Shown in pieces: positions 31,252-40,962 of a stretch of 64,000 bases of DNA (position 1 is its first letter; the number at the start of each line of letters is the position of its first letter). The DNA lies in NCBI GenBank assembly GCA_022616275.1, contig JAKEFB010000059.1, positions 1 through 64,000 of the forward strand, given 5' to 3'. The notes below the pieces were generated by a model. It worked only from the letters and a program-made list of their open reading frames with translations. It made no database searches and was not told the origin of the DNA. The position numbers were made by a program, and so were the translations under genes. Origin of the DNA: Chloroflexota bacterium (GTDB taxonomy: Bacteria > Chloroflexota > Anaerolineae > Promineifilales > Promineifilaceae).

Positions 31252-32901
31252 ATGAATAAGCCCATAAAGTTCCCATTCATGTTGTTGGCCATCATTCTAT
31301 TATTGGGGATCAGTGGGGGGCAATGGCACTTCTCTCGCGCCGATCAGGCGCTTTTTCTGGTGCAGGCCGAAAGCGCCCAGGCGGCGGCGCAAATTGTCTA
31401 CCAGCACGGGGGCCAGGTCAAAGAAACGCTACCAATCATCAATGCCGTCTCGGCCGCCCTCTCCCCCAGGCAGGCGGCCGCCCTTTCGTCTGACAGCCGG
31501 GTCAGCCGGGTCTACCACAACACCGCCGTAACTGTCGCCGGCAATGGCACGCCAGCGGCCGACTTTCCCCAGGTGGTCGGCGCGGACCAGGTCTGGGCCC
31601 AAGGCGTTGACGGCGAGGGGATCGCCGTCGCCATCGTGGACACGGGGATTGACTACAGCGGCAGCGGGTCGCAGGTCATCGCCCGCTACGACGCGCTCGA
31701 TAACGGCTCGCCGCGCAAAGACCCGCATGGGCACGGCTCGTTTTTGTCCGGGATAATCGCCAACCGGCAGCAGGACGCCAACGGCTACCTGGGCATTGCG
31801 CCAGGGGTAGAGTTGGTGGACGTCCGAGTAATGGACGCCGAGGGCAAGGGAACTTACGCCGACGTGCTGGAGGGGTTGAACTGGGTACTGGCCAACGAGG
31901 ACACCTACAACATCCGGATCGTGAACCTGTCCCTGGTCGGCGGCGTCAACAGCCCCTACTGGGCCGATCCCCTCAACCAGGCCGTCGAGGTTCTCTGGGA
32001 CGCCGGGATCGTCGTCGTCGTTGCCGCCGGTAACGACGGCCCCGACCCGCTGACGATTGCCTCGCCGGCCAATAACCCGTTCGTGATCACCGTCGGGTCG
32101 TTTACTGACAACTTCACGCCGGCCGACGATAGCGACGATTTCGTTACCCCCTTCAGCGGGGCCGGCCCGACGGAAACCGGATTTGTCAAGCCCGACGTCA
32201 TTGCCCCCGGGGCGCACATCGTTTCGACGATGAAACCTGATATGACCTGGGCCGGCCAGCATCCCGACGATCACATTCAGGGCCAATACTACCGGGCGGC
32301 CGGCACCTCCACCTCGGCCGCCATTACCTCCGGCGTGGTTGCCCTCATGCTCCAGCAGCACCCGGCCATGACCCCCAACCAGGCCAAATTCACCCTCATG
32401 GACTCGGCCAGGCCGGCGGTTTATCCCAACAATAGCCTGGTCTGGGCCATTTTGCAGCAGGGCGCCGGCCGGATTTGGGCGCCGGAGGCTGTCTTTGGCG
32501 ACCACGCCGGCGAAGCCAACGCCAATATGACGCCTGGTGAGTTCTACGTTGGCCCTGTTGTCTACCGGGATGGGGCCTTCCGCATCGTGGACGAGGACGG
32601 CAACGAACCAGCCTGGGCTGGTGGCTACACCTGGTCCGGCGGCTACACCTGGTCCGGCGGCTACACCTGGTCGGGCGGCTACACCTGGTCCGGCGGCTAC
32701 ACCTGGTCCGGCGGCTACACCTGGTCCGGCAGCACAGTATGGGAACCCTGGTCGGAAGGAGACCTGTGGCAAAGCGGCTATACCTGGTCGGGGATCTACG
32801 GCTGGCCAGGCGGCTACACCTGGTCGGGCGGCTACACCTGGTCGGGCGGCTACACCTGGTCGGGCGGCTACACCTGGTCCGGCCTCTTACCATCTGATTA
32901 G
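31252..32901 (+). CDS. secreted S8 subtilisin-like serine protease with GGYTWS repeats
   Basis: The ATG at 31252 follows AAAGGAG and yields 549 residues: a signal peptide (FPFMLLAIILLLGISGG), a prodomain, and a peptidase S8 domain with Asp130 (VAIVDTGIDY), His161 (HGHGSFLSGI) and Ser353 (GTSTSAAITSG). The oxyanion Asn lies in VAAGNDGPD. The C-terminus is a run of GGYTWS units: six perfect copies, a divergent stretch, then four more. Such Trp/Tyr/Gly repeats could bind cell wall or self-associate, an inference. Ends LLPSD. Confidence 0.93.
   Translation: MNKPIKFPFMLLAIILLLGISGGQWHFSRADQALFLVQAESAQAAAQIVYQHGGQVKETLPIINAVSAALSPRQAAALSSDSRVSRVYHNTAVTVAGNGTPAADFPQVVGADQVWAQGVDGEGIAVAIVDTGIDYSGSGSQVIARYDALDNGSPRKDPHGHGSFLSGIIANRQQDANGYLGIAPGVELVDVRVMDAEGKGTYADVLEGLNWVLANEDTYNIRIVNLSLVGGVNSPYWADPLNQAVEVLWDAGIVVVVAAGNDGPDPLTIASPANNPFVITVGSFTDNFTPADDSDDFVTPFSGAGPTETGFVKPDVIAPGAHIVSTMKPDMTWAGQHPDDHIQGQYYRAAGTSTSAAITSGVVALMLQQHPAMTPNQAKFTLMDSARPAVYPNNSLVWAILQQGAGRIWAPEAVFGDHAGEANANMTPGEFYVGPVVYRDGAFRIVDEDGNEPAWAGGYTWSGGYTWSGGYTWSGGYTWSGGYTWSGGYTWSGSTVWEPWSEGDLWQSGYTWSGIYGWPGGYTWSGGYTWSGGYTWSGGYTWSGLLPSD
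32620..32880 (+). repeat. 18-base coding tandem repeats for GGYTWS
   Basis: Six 18-base units (GGCGGCTACACCTGGTCC, with TCG/TCC variation) fill 32620-32727 and four more fill 32809-32880. The spacer between encodes a relaxed version (WEPWSEGDLWQSGYTWSGIY). The units are nearly identical in DNA, so slippage should change copy number readily. Confidence 0.9.
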
Positions 32902-32914
32902 TACTTACCTCAGG

Positions 32915-32949
32915 AGAGGTGACTGTCACTTTCAGTGACAGTCACCTCT
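32915..32949. terminator. perfect 16-base hairpin after the subtilase
   Basis: Arms AGAGGTGACTGTCACT and AGTGACAGTCACCTCT are perfect, with a TTC loop. The hairpin lies 14 bases after the subtilase stop and 36 bases before the next start. There is no T tract, so it may be an attenuator, a transcript-end stabiliser or a terminator. Confidence 0.6.
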
Positions 32950-32985
32950 GCAAACGGCGCTCTTGATGGTACAATCTAGGGAATC

Positions 32986-34461
32986 ATGCGGCCCAGAGAG
33001 TTGTTGTACAAGGCCTACTTCCTGGCAGTTTCTGTTTTAGGAATATCGCTCGTCTTATGGGGCATAAGCCAGATTCCCACCAGCCCCCAACCGCTCACGC
33101 TGCTCCTTTTGGTTTTACTGGCGGCCGCGGCCGAGAGCACAGCGACGATCACGCTGCAGGGGATTGATTTCTCGGTCAGCACCGTCGTCAGCCTGGCGGC
33201 GGCCGGGTTGTACGGGCCGTCGGCGGCTACGGTCGTCGTGGCCGGCTCACAACTTGCCCTGTGGCGGCTGATGCCGGACAAACCGGGTTGGCGGGTTGGC
33301 TTGCGCCGGCTGGCCTTTAACCTGGGGATGCAAAGCCTGGTCATGTTCCTGGCCGGCGCGGTTTTTGCGCAGGTGACGGAGTGGCTGGCGGCCTCGCCCA
33401 TTCTCGGCCAGACCATCCCCTGGCTTCTGGCGGCGGCCGTAGCCGACCAACTGAACCTGTGGATGGTCATCGCTATCCTCTATTTGCAGCGAGGCGTCCG
33501 GCCGTTGGAGGTCTGGCGGGAGAGTCGTTGGGCCGTTCCCATCAACGTCCTGGTGACCGGCGTTGGCGGAGGCATCCTGGCCTTTGCCGTCCGGGAACTG
33601 GAGTTATTGGGGGTGGTCCTCGTCTTTCTGCCGATTCTGGCCTCGGCTTATGCCTTTCGCCTGTACCTGGACCGCACCCAAAAGAAAATGGCCGAATTGG
33701 AAGGGCTGATCCGGCTGCGAACAGAGGCACTGGAGGAAGCCAACGTCCGGCTGGCAGAGACCAACGTGGAACTGGCCCAGCGGGAGGAGGAAAAGAACGC
33801 TTTTCTGGCCATCTTGACCCACGACATGCGCGCCCCGCTGACCAGCATTTACGGCTTCGCCCAGTTAATCCTCAGAGAGCCAGAGATGGACCCGGCCGAG
33901 CGCGAGCGGATGCTCAAGGTCATCGTCCGTGCCCAGGCCTCCCTCCTGGAAATGGCCAATAACATCCTGGAATTGCGCCAACTGGAATCAGGCGCGGCCA
34001 TCCTCCTGGAGCAGGAAAATTTTGACCTGATTGAACTCATTGCCGAAGTGATCGAATCGGCCGAAAGCCTGGCGGTGGAGAAGGGCATTGGCTTGTGGCA
34101 GCGAGGTGACATGGAGCCGATTTTTATCCGGGCCGACCGGTCGAAGCTGCGGCGGGTCATCACCAACCTGGTCTCCAATGCGATTAAATACACGCTGGAA
34201 GGACAGGTCTCCGTAACGGCCAAAATGAACGGCTATTGTGTGATCGTTGACATTCAAGATACAGGTTATGGCATTCCGGCCGAGGACTTGCCTTACATCT
34301 TCGAGCCTTTCCGGCGTGTCAGGAAGCACGAAACCCGGGCCGTCGGCACCGGCCTGGGGCTGACGATTGTCAAAAGCCTGGTCGAGGCGCACGGGGGAAC
34401 TATCGAAGTGGCCAGCCAGGAGGGGGTCGGCAGCACTTTCTCCATTGAGTTGCCGATCTAA
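32986..34461 (+). CDS. membrane sensor histidine kinase
   Basis: The 491-residue protein has about seven N-terminal membrane helices (to about residue 230), a helical coiled-coil linker (LIRLRTEALEEANVRLAETN), a HisKA domain with the phospho-acceptor His in LAILTHDMRAPLTSIYGFAQ, and an HATPase domain with N box VITNLVSNAIKYTLEG, DTGYGIPAEDLPYIFEPFRR and GTGLGLTIVKSLVEAHGG. The membrane part resembles 7TM-type sensor regions without a visible extracellular domain. No receiver gene is adjacent; the nearest is at 39462. It differs in kinase core from the two kinases downstream. Confidence 0.9.
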   Translation: MRPRELLYKAYFLAVSVLGISLVLWGISQIPTSPQPLTLLLLVLLAAAAESTATITLQGIDFSVSTVVSLAAAGLYGPSAATVVVAGSQLALWRLMPDKPGWRVGLRRLAFNLGMQSLVMFLAGAVFAQVTEWLAASPILGQTIPWLLAAAVADQLNLWMVIAILYLQRGVRPLEVWRESRWAVPINVLVTGVGGGILAFAVRELELLGVVLVFLPILASAYAFRLYLDRTQKKMAELEGLIRLRTEALEEANVRLAETNVELAQREEEKNAFLAILTHDMRAPLTSIYGFAQLILREPEMDPAERERMLKVIVRAQASLLEMANNILELRQLESGAAILLEQENFDLIELIAEVIESAESLAVEKGIGLWQRGDMEPIFIRADRSKLRRVITNLVSNAIKYTLEGQVSVTAKMNGYCVIVDIQDTGYGIPAEDLPYIFEPFRRVRKHETRAVGTGLGLTIVKSLVEAHGGTIEVASQEGVGSTFSIELPI

Positions 34462-34752
34462 CACGACCTGTAATGCTATGGCTGGTCTCCCGGCCGAGCT
34501 ACCTCCCAGCCGTTCGTATCCTCAGATGCGAACGCCTCCGTCCGTCAAATCAGGACATCTATCCCAGGGACAGATATCCTAATTCATTTCAAATGGTTTT
34601 TCCTATAATTCTAATTGATCTCTCTCAACTTGTAGCCACTTCGCACTCAATTTCATTTAAAGTTTAGCCACCGTCACTTGCCGCCCAGAGAACGGCCGGG
34701 CAAGAATTGTATTGCCTGCCTGGACAAGCAGTCCCAGGGAGGGGAGGTTCTT

Positions 34753-35751
34753 ATGAAAACCCAATTAACCCGCTTTTTACCCTTCGTCGTTTTGTTCGCC
34801 CTGTGGTCGGTGGCCTGCACGGCCGCGCCGCAGCCCACACCGGCCGCGTCCGCTGAGCCGTTAAAGGTCAGTTGGAACCTGTGGCCGGGAACCTATCCAC
34901 TCGTCATTGGCCATGAGCGGGGGCTGTTTGAGAAGCATGGTGTCCGGGTGGAGCCGGTGTTTATCGGTACCAGCTACTCGACAATTATTTCCGACTTTGC
35001 CGCCGGGAAACTTGACGGCGCTTCCTTCGTCCTGGGCGATCTACTGACCGTCGCCATAGAGACAGACGTTAAAGCAGTCATGGTAACAGATACCTCCGAC
35101 GGCGCGGACCAGGTGCTGGCAACCGCGGACATTGCCACCCCGGCCGACCTGCGGGGCAAGAGCGTTGGGGCAAACTTTGGCACCTTCAGCGAGCTGTTCG
35201 TCCGGACCATGCTGGAGGCCAATGGACTGACGATCAACGACGTTAACCTGGTGGATATGGATGGGGAAGCCGTGCTGGATGGAATGTCCGGTACCATCCA
35301 GGCTGGGCATACCTGGGAACCGTACACGTCACAGGGTATTGCCCAGGGATACCACGTCATCTTTTCGACGGCCGATACCCCTGGCCTCATTACCAACGTC
35401 CTGGCCTTTCACACGGAGCTGATTGAAGAACGCCCTGAAGCGGTGCGGGCTTTCGTGGCCGCCTGGTTTGAAACTATAGAGTGGTGGCAGGCCCACCCGG
35501 CCGAGGGCAACGCCATTATTGCCGAGGCGGCCGGATTGAAACCAGAAGAAGTTTCGACGGAGGGTGTCAGGTTTCTCGACGCGGCCGATAATCTCCTGGC
35601 TTTTGCCCCCGGAACCGACCATACCTCGGCCTACTTTTCGGCTCAAAGCTACCTTGAGTTTTTCAGCAGCGTTGGGGTACTGACCAGCGCGCCCGATTTT
35701 GAAAAGCTGTTCGAGGCTTCTTTCATCAAGGAATTTAACCAGGCGCAATAG
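34753..35751 (+). CDS. NitT/TauT-type (SsuA/NMT1-like) substrate-binding lipoprotein, paralogue 1
   Basis: The ATG at 34753 follows GGGGAGG and gives 332 residues, the same length as the paralogue at 38391. A lipoprotein signal ends in SVACT. The binding fold shows VSWNLWPGTYPLVIGHERGL, FEKHGVRVEPVFIG, LDGASFVLGD, the lobe-2 region ADLRGKSVGANFGTFSELFV and IQAGHTWEPYTSQG. Family members bind nitrate, sulfonates, taurine or thiamine precursors for ABC import, but no permease or ATPase gene is near. A membrane kinase follows immediately (35 bases). The preceding 291 bases (34462-34752) showed no coding feature. Confidence 0.88.
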   Translation: MKTQLTRFLPFVVLFALWSVACTAAPQPTPAASAEPLKVSWNLWPGTYPLVIGHERGLFEKHGVRVEPVFIGTSYSTIISDFAAGKLDGASFVLGDLLTVAIETDVKAVMVTDTSDGADQVLATADIATPADLRGKSVGANFGTFSELFVRTMLEANGLTINDVNLVDMDGEAVLDGMSGTIQAGHTWEPYTSQGIAQGYHVIFSTADTPGLITNVLAFHTELIEERPEAVRAFVAAWFETIEWWQAHPAEGNAIIAEAAGLKPEEVSTEGVRFLDAADNLLAFAPGTDHTSAYFSAQSYLEFFSSVGVLTSAPDFEKLFEASFIKEFNQAQ

Positions 35752-35786
35752 GGACTACTGCACACTTTAACTCAGGGAAGTTTGTT

Positions 35787-38381
35787 GTGTTTACTCCTGA
35801 CCGGCAACTCGTCACCGAGCGCGGCCAACAGAAGCAAGGGCCACTGCAAATCGTGGCCAGTTGTGCCGTTACCAGCGTGGTGTTGGTGCTTGGCGACGTT
35901 TACCAGATCGTGCATAGCATGGCCTGGCAAACGCTGGGGTTTACGGCCCTGTCGCTTATCTTGCTGGCTGCCTCGCTGTTCAGCCTGAGGCTTATGCGGC
36001 GGGGCCAAGTCAACCGGGGTGGCCTGATCCTGAGCTTCACCATGTTCCTTCTTGCCCTGGCCATACCCATCCTGGCGGCCGGCGTGGGCCTGCTGGTGGC
36101 CCTGGTGCTTTTTATCCTCACCCTGTTCCTGGCGATGCAGGTGGCCACCCCCGGGCAGCTTTCCTGGTTAGTGGTCCTGAGCATCCTGGTTGGCCTGGCA
36201 GCGGTGTTGATTGACCTGTATCAGCCACCGACACAACTGGCCAGCGAGGTTTCCAGCCGCTTCATCACCGCCGTAGCCATCGTTCTGGTTGCAGCCGCCA
36301 TTTTTTTAGTCGTCCGCCAATTCAAACAGTACCCCCTGTCAACGAAACTGATCATCGTTGCTTTGAGCCTGGCTCTCATTCCGCTGATCTTTGTTGGGGT
36401 AGTCAGCAGCCGGTCTACCCGGGCGGCGCTGGAGGCCGGCGCCAACCAGGCCCTCTTTGCCGCTGCTTCAGAAACGGCGGCCAGCCTGGATGCCTTTCTC
36501 GGGGCCAACCTGGACGCGATTCGCATTGAGGCCCAACTGCCCCAGTTCGGCGAGTACCTGAGCCTGCCGGCTGAGGAACGGCCGGGCAGCCCGGAGGAAG
36601 CGGACGTCGCCCAAATCCTGCGCGCCCTGGGCCGCAAAAACGCCATAGACATCTCCTCTTACGCCCTGTTAGACCTCCAGGGCATGGTCCTGGTAGACAC
36701 CTTTGCCTCAGACATTGGCCGCGATGAATCTGGCAACAGTTATTTCCTGACGCCACTGCAAACCAGCCTACCTTACGTCTCGCCGGTCGAGCTGTCGCCG
36801 ACGACCGGGAACAGCTCTTTATACTTCAGCAGCCCGGTCCGCGACGCCAGGGGCCAAATCGTCGGCCTGTTGCGGGCGCGCTACGAAGCCAGCGCCTTGC
36901 AGCGAATTGTCAGCCAGAAGTCCGGCCTGCTGGGCGAGGGATCGTTCGCCATTTTGCTGGATGAGAACCACATCTTCCTGGCTCACGGCGACGAGCCGGA
37001 ACTTGTCTTGAAAACGGTTGCCCCGCTCCCCGCAGCCCGCCTGGCGGTGTTACAGGGCGAACGGCGTTTGCCGCTGGGGGCGGCGGCCGACCTGTCGGCC
37101 AACCTGCTTGATTTTGAGCAAGACCTGGCCAGGAGTGGGCCTCAGCTATTCTTTGCGACGCATATCTATGCTGGCGCCGGCCTTCCTGCGGAGGAAGCAG
37201 ACCGCGACCAGGTAGCGGTTACAACCATGCAAACCCAGCCATGGTGGGTGGCCTTTGTCCAGCCAAGAGCGGCGTTCCTGACCGCGATTACCGTTCAGAC
37301 GCAGACGGCGATGCTGGTGGCCCTGGGAACGGCCGGGATAGTGGCCATCCTGGCCGGCGCGCTGGCCCAATTCTTATCCCGGCCAATCGTCCAAATGACG
37401 GCGGCCGCCCGGCGGGTGGCTGACGGCCACCTGGACGTGTACGTGCCCATCCGCGCCGACGACGAAATCGGCGCGCTGGCGCTGGCCTTCAACATGATGG
37501 CCGCCCAACTGCGCGATTTGATCGGCTCCCTGGAGCACCAGGTGGAAGAACGAACGGAAGACCTGCGCCTGATCAACATGGAGTTAATGGAGTCCTACCA
37601 GGCGCTGCGAGAGAACCAGGCCAAGCTGTTGACGGCCGAAAAGATGGCCTCGCTGGGCCGGCTAACGGCCGGTATCGCCCACGAGATGAACACGCCCCTG
37701 GCGGCGGTGCGCGCCTCGCTGAGCGAGTTGGATAAGCTAACCGTCGAGTACCAGGAGTCCATCGGCGACCTAGAGGTTGAACCCGGCGACCACCAGGAAA
37801 TTGCCCGCGAGATGCGCCAGGCGATCCGCTTAGCCGACAGCGCGGCCGAACGGGCGGCCGGCTTCGTGCGCAGCATTAAGACCCAGACCCGCGACCGTTC
37901 CTCTGAAGAGCGGCGACATTTTGACGCCGTGCCGGTGACGCAAGAGGCGCTGCTGCTCTTGCACCATGCCCTGCAGCAGGGTGATTGCTCGGTCGAATTT
38001 GAGCCGGGAGAGCCGCACATAGAACTGTATGGCTCACCGGGTCGTTTTGCCCAGGTGGTGACCAACCTGGTCAGCAACGCGATTGATGCCAGCGCCGCCA
38101 ACGGCGGGGCCATCACCGTCCGGCTGAGACGGAACCCGGAAGGGGTCAGCCTGGAAGTCAGCGACGATGGGGTTGGCATTGTGCCGGAAAATATGAGCCG
38201 GATTTTTGAGCCGATGTTCACGACGAAGCCGTTTGGCCAGGGCACGGGGTTGGGCCTGACTATCGTCCACGACATCGTTACCGGCGAGTTTGGCGGCACC
38301 ATTGAGGTCTCCAGCCAGCCGGGACTGGGCGCTGTTTTTCAACTTCAGTTCCCTGATAGGAATAATCCAGATGGTTTATAG
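35787..38381 (+). CDS. membrane histidine kinase with extracellular Cache-like domain and HAMP
   Basis: The GTG at 35787 follows AGGGAAG and gives 864 residues. There are about six N-terminal membrane helices (about 20-175), a further helix (LIIVALSLALIPLIFVGVVS), a large extracellular Cache-like sensor (about 215-500, with FLGANLDAIRIEAQLPQFGE, SSYALLDLQGMVLVDTF and SSPVRDARGQIVGLLRAR), a second membrane helix, a HAMP domain (RPIVQMTAAARRVADGHLDV), a coiled coil, then HisKA with His in GRLTAGIAHEMNTPLAAV and an HATPase core (FTTKPFGQGTGLGLTIVHD). It sits between two binding-protein genes, which are obvious candidate ligand presenters. Confidence 0.9.
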   Translation: MFTPDRQLVTERGQQKQGPLQIVASCAVTSVVLVLGDVYQIVHSMAWQTLGFTALSLILLAASLFSLRLMRRGQVNRGGLILSFTMFLLALAIPILAAGVGLLVALVLFILTLFLAMQVATPGQLSWLVVLSILVGLAAVLIDLYQPPTQLASEVSSRFITAVAIVLVAAAIFLVVRQFKQYPLSTKLIIVALSLALIPLIFVGVVSSRSTRAALEAGANQALFAAASETAASLDAFLGANLDAIRIEAQLPQFGEYLSLPAEERPGSPEEADVAQILRALGRKNAIDISSYALLDLQGMVLVDTFASDIGRDESGNSYFLTPLQTSLPYVSPVELSPTTGNSSLYFSSPVRDARGQIVGLLRARYEASALQRIVSQKSGLLGEGSFAILLDENHIFLAHGDEPELVLKTVAPLPAARLAVLQGERRLPLGAAADLSANLLDFEQDLARSGPQLFFATHIYAGAGLPAEEADRDQVAVTTMQTQPWWVAFVQPRAAFLTAITVQTQTAMLVALGTAGIVAILAGALAQFLSRPIVQMTAAARRVADGHLDVYVPIRADDEIGALALAFNMMAAQLRDLIGSLEHQVEERTEDLRLINMELMESYQALRENQAKLLTAEKMASLGRLTAGIAHEMNTPLAAVRASLSELDKLTVEYQESIGDLEVEPGDHQEIAREMRQAIRLADSAAERAAGFVRSIKTQTRDRSSEERRHFDAVPVTQEALLLLHHALQQGDCSVEFEPGEPHIELYGSPGRFAQVVTNLVSNAIDASAANGGAITVRLRRNPEGVSLEVSDDGVGIVPENMSRIFEPMFTTKPFGQGTGLGLTIVHDIVTGEFGGTIEVSSQPGLGAVFQLQFPDRNNPDGL

Positions 38382-38390
38382 GAGAGTGGC

Positions 38391-39389
38391 GTGAACATCC
38401 GACTTATGCGCTTTGTGCCCCTTGCTGTTTTGTCCGTCCTGTGGCTGGCGGCCTGCACGGCCACACCGTGGCCAACCCCGGCCGCGGCCGCCGAACCGCT
38501 CAGGGTGAGCTGGAACCCGTGGCCTGGGAGTTATCCGCTCATCATTGGCCACCAGCGAGGGTTGTTCGAGAAGCATGGCGTCCAGGTGGAGCCTGTGTTT
38601 ATCAGTACGGCCTATTCGGCGAGTATTTCAGATTTTACAGCCAATAAGCTTGACGGCGCCTCGCTCGCCCTGGGAGACCTGCTGCCCATTGCCACGCGAA
38701 CAGATGTCAAGGCCGTCCTGGTGACGGACGTTTCCACTGGCGCAGACCAGGTGCTGGCGACGGCGGACATTACCACCCCGGCCGACCTGCGGGGCAAACG
38801 CGTCGGGGCCATTCTGGGCACATTCAGCGAAGTATTCGTCCGGGCGATGTTAGAAGCAAACAGCCTGACGACTGGCGATGTCGAACTGGTCAACGTGAGT
38901 GAAGCGGCCCTGCTGGAAGAAATGCCGGATACCATTCAAGCGGGCCATACCTGGGAGCCATATACTTCAGAAGGTCTTGCCCGGGGCTATCACGCCATCT
39001 TTTCGACGGCAGACACCCCTGGTCTCATTGCCGGCGTTCTGGCTTTCCATACTTCAGTGATTGAAGAGCGCCCGGAAGGGATTCAAGCCTTCGTAGCCGC
39101 CTGGTTTGAAGCTGTTGAATGGTGGCAGGCGCACCCCCAGGAGGGCAATATCATCGTTGCCGAGGCGGCCGGGTTAAAGCCGGAGGAGATTACGATAGAG
39201 GGCCTTGACCTGGCCGGCCACGAAGATAACCTCCGCGCTTTTGCCCCTGGCAGCGATTACACGTCCGTCTACTTTTCAGCCCAAAGTTACCTTGAGTTTT
39301 TTATTGGTCTTGGTATCTTGACCAGCGCACCCGACCCTGAAGCGCTATTTGAGCCTTCTTTCATGATGGAATATAGACGGGCGCGCTAG
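38391..39389 (+). CDS. NitT/TauT-type substrate-binding lipoprotein, paralogue 2
   Basis: GTG at 38391 follows AGGAGAG, nine bases after the upstream kinase stop, so the genes are one transcript. The 332-residue product is collinear with the protein encoded at 34753 (shared VSWNPWPGSYPLIIGHQRGL, FEKHGVQVEPVFIS, IQAGHTWEPYTSEG, AAGLKPEEITIEG) with a lipobox LAACT. Differences cluster in the LVNVSEAALLEEMPD and entry regions, so the ligand may differ. It also lacks cognate permease genes. Confidence 0.88.
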   Translation: MNIRLMRFVPLAVLSVLWLAACTATPWPTPAAAAEPLRVSWNPWPGSYPLIIGHQRGLFEKHGVQVEPVFISTAYSASISDFTANKLDGASLALGDLLPIATRTDVKAVLVTDVSTGADQVLATADITTPADLRGKRVGAILGTFSEVFVRAMLEANSLTTGDVELVNVSEAALLEEMPDTIQAGHTWEPYTSEGLARGYHAIFSTADTPGLIAGVLAFHTSVIEERPEGIQAFVAAWFEAVEWWQAHPQEGNIIVAEAAGLKPEEITIEGLDLAGHEDNLRAFAPGSDYTSVYFSAQSYLEFFIGLGILTSAPDPEALFEPSFMMEYRRAR

Positions 39390-39461
39390 CATGTAGACAA
39401 ACCAGGTTGGTTAAGTTGACCTGGAATAACAGGAGTTCATTCCTCGACAGGAGTAATCAAG

Positions 39462-40940
39462 ATGGCTCGTAAAACAAAAACCCCTCAGGCCTCTGGCCAG
39501 ACCATTTTGCTGGTAGACGATGATCTCAATTACCTGGAGGTCTGTCAGCGTTTGCTGGAACGGGAGGGGCACGAGGTCTTGACGGCGATGAATGGTTCTG
39601 AGGCGCTTAGACGCCTTCAGCAGGAACATGTGGACCTTTTGCTGCTGGATTACTATATGCCTGGCATGACCGGTGAGGAGGTTGTCACCCAACTGCGCCA
39701 ATCGAACCGGTACATCCAGGTCGTTTTGCAAACCGGCTACGCCAGCGAACAGCCACCCCGCGAATTATTGCGCCGTTTAGACATCCAGGGTTATTACGAC
39801 AAGAGCGAAGGGCCGGACAAGCTGCTGCTGTGGGCGGACGTCGGTCTCAAAGCAGCCTACACGGTGCAGTTGCTGTATAAGAGCCGCCAGGGTCTGCGCT
39901 ACATTCTTGAGGTGACGCCAGACCTGCACAAGATCCAGCCCCTGGAAGACTTGCTGCAGGGCATTTTGTGGCAGGTGGCCGGCCTCTTAGGGGCGATGAA
40001 TACTTTTTTGGCAGTGGTGGAAGACGGCGGCATTTTTCTATCCGGGTCGGAAGAAACAGAAAGTTTCCTGGCGATGGCTGAAGAGAACGCAGAGTTGATT
40101 ATCCGGGCAAGCACCGGACGTTTTAACAATTGTGAGAGGGTAGACGCCTGCCTGGAGGCAGAAAAGGTTGGGGCAATCTATCAGGTCATGCAACATGGGG
40201 TAATTGAAACTGTGCAGTCTACGACGATCGTGCCTTTGCGGGTCGGTGAACTAACGGTCGGGATTATTTACCTGGACCGGCCGATTGTAGTGGAGCGTGA
40301 TGTTGAACTGCTGTCTATCTTTGCCAACCAGGCGGCCGTGGCCATTCACAACGTCCAGTTGTACGAAATGGCTACGCTTGACCCGCTCACCGGCGTCTAC
40401 GTGCGCCGCTTCTTTGAACAATCGTTGCAGCGCGAACTCCGGATCGCCTTCCGCTCCCAGCAGCCCATTGCGCTGTTGATCGCCGATTTAGACGGCTTGA
40501 AGCGAATTAACGACACCCTTGGCCACCTGGCCGGGGACCAGATGTTGGCAGCGTTAGGGAAGGTCTTGCGCCAGGCCACCCGCAGCACGGATATTGTCGG
40601 CCGGTATGGCGGTGATGAGTTTGTCCTCCTTCTCCCGCAAACCGACGTTGAGGGTGCGCAGCGGGTTGGCGAGCGGATATTCGCTCTGGTGGAGGAGATG
40701 AAGGCCAAAGACCCACACAATCCGGCCGGCTTACAGGTGAGCCTGGGTCTGAGCGTCCTGGTGCCCCCCACCTTTTCATTGGCAGAAATACCACGCCCCA
40801 CACCTTATTCTTACTATGACTCTATGGCTCAAATTTTGATCCTCCGCGCCGATAAAGCGCTGTACCAGGCGAAGAAAGAGGGTGGTAATCACTTATGCAT
40901 GGCTGACCCGGTTGAATGGCAACCCGTACGGCAACTATAG
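39462..40940 (+). CDS. response regulator with GAF and GGDEF (diguanylate cyclase) domains
   Basis: The 492-residue protein has a receiver at about 13-130 (VDDD acidic pocket, Asp63 in LLLLDYYMPGM, Lys in YYDKSEG), a GAF domain at about 145-290, and a GGDEF domain at about 300-480 beginning MATLDPLTGVYVRRFFEQ. The active motif RYGGDEFVLLLP is intact, and the inhibitory I-site RSTD lies exactly five residues before GGDEF, so product inhibition by cyclic-di-GMP is expected. It is the only receiver protein in this five-gene group and the likely target of its kinases. Confidence 0.93.
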   Translation: MARKTKTPQASGQTILLVDDDLNYLEVCQRLLEREGHEVLTAMNGSEALRRLQQEHVDLLLLDYYMPGMTGEEVVTQLRQSNRYIQVVLQTGYASEQPPRELLRRLDIQGYYDKSEGPDKLLLWADVGLKAAYTVQLLYKSRQGLRYILEVTPDLHKIQPLEDLLQGILWQVAGLLGAMNTFLAVVEDGGIFLSGSEETESFLAMAEENAELIIRASTGRFNNCERVDACLEAEKVGAIYQVMQHGVIETVQSTTIVPLRVGELTVGIIYLDRPIVVERDVELLSIFANQAAVAIHNVQLYEMATLDPLTGVYVRRFFEQSLQRELRIAFRSQQPIALLIADLDGLKRINDTLGHLAGDQMLAALGKVLRQATRSTDIVGRYGGDEFVLLLPQTDVEGAQRVGERIFALVEEMKAKDPHNPAGLQVSLGLSVLVPPTFSLAEIPRPTPYSYYDSMAQILILRADKALYQAKKEGGNHLCMADPVEWQPVRQL

Positions 40941-40962
40941 GGTATCTCAAATCGAGGAAGCA

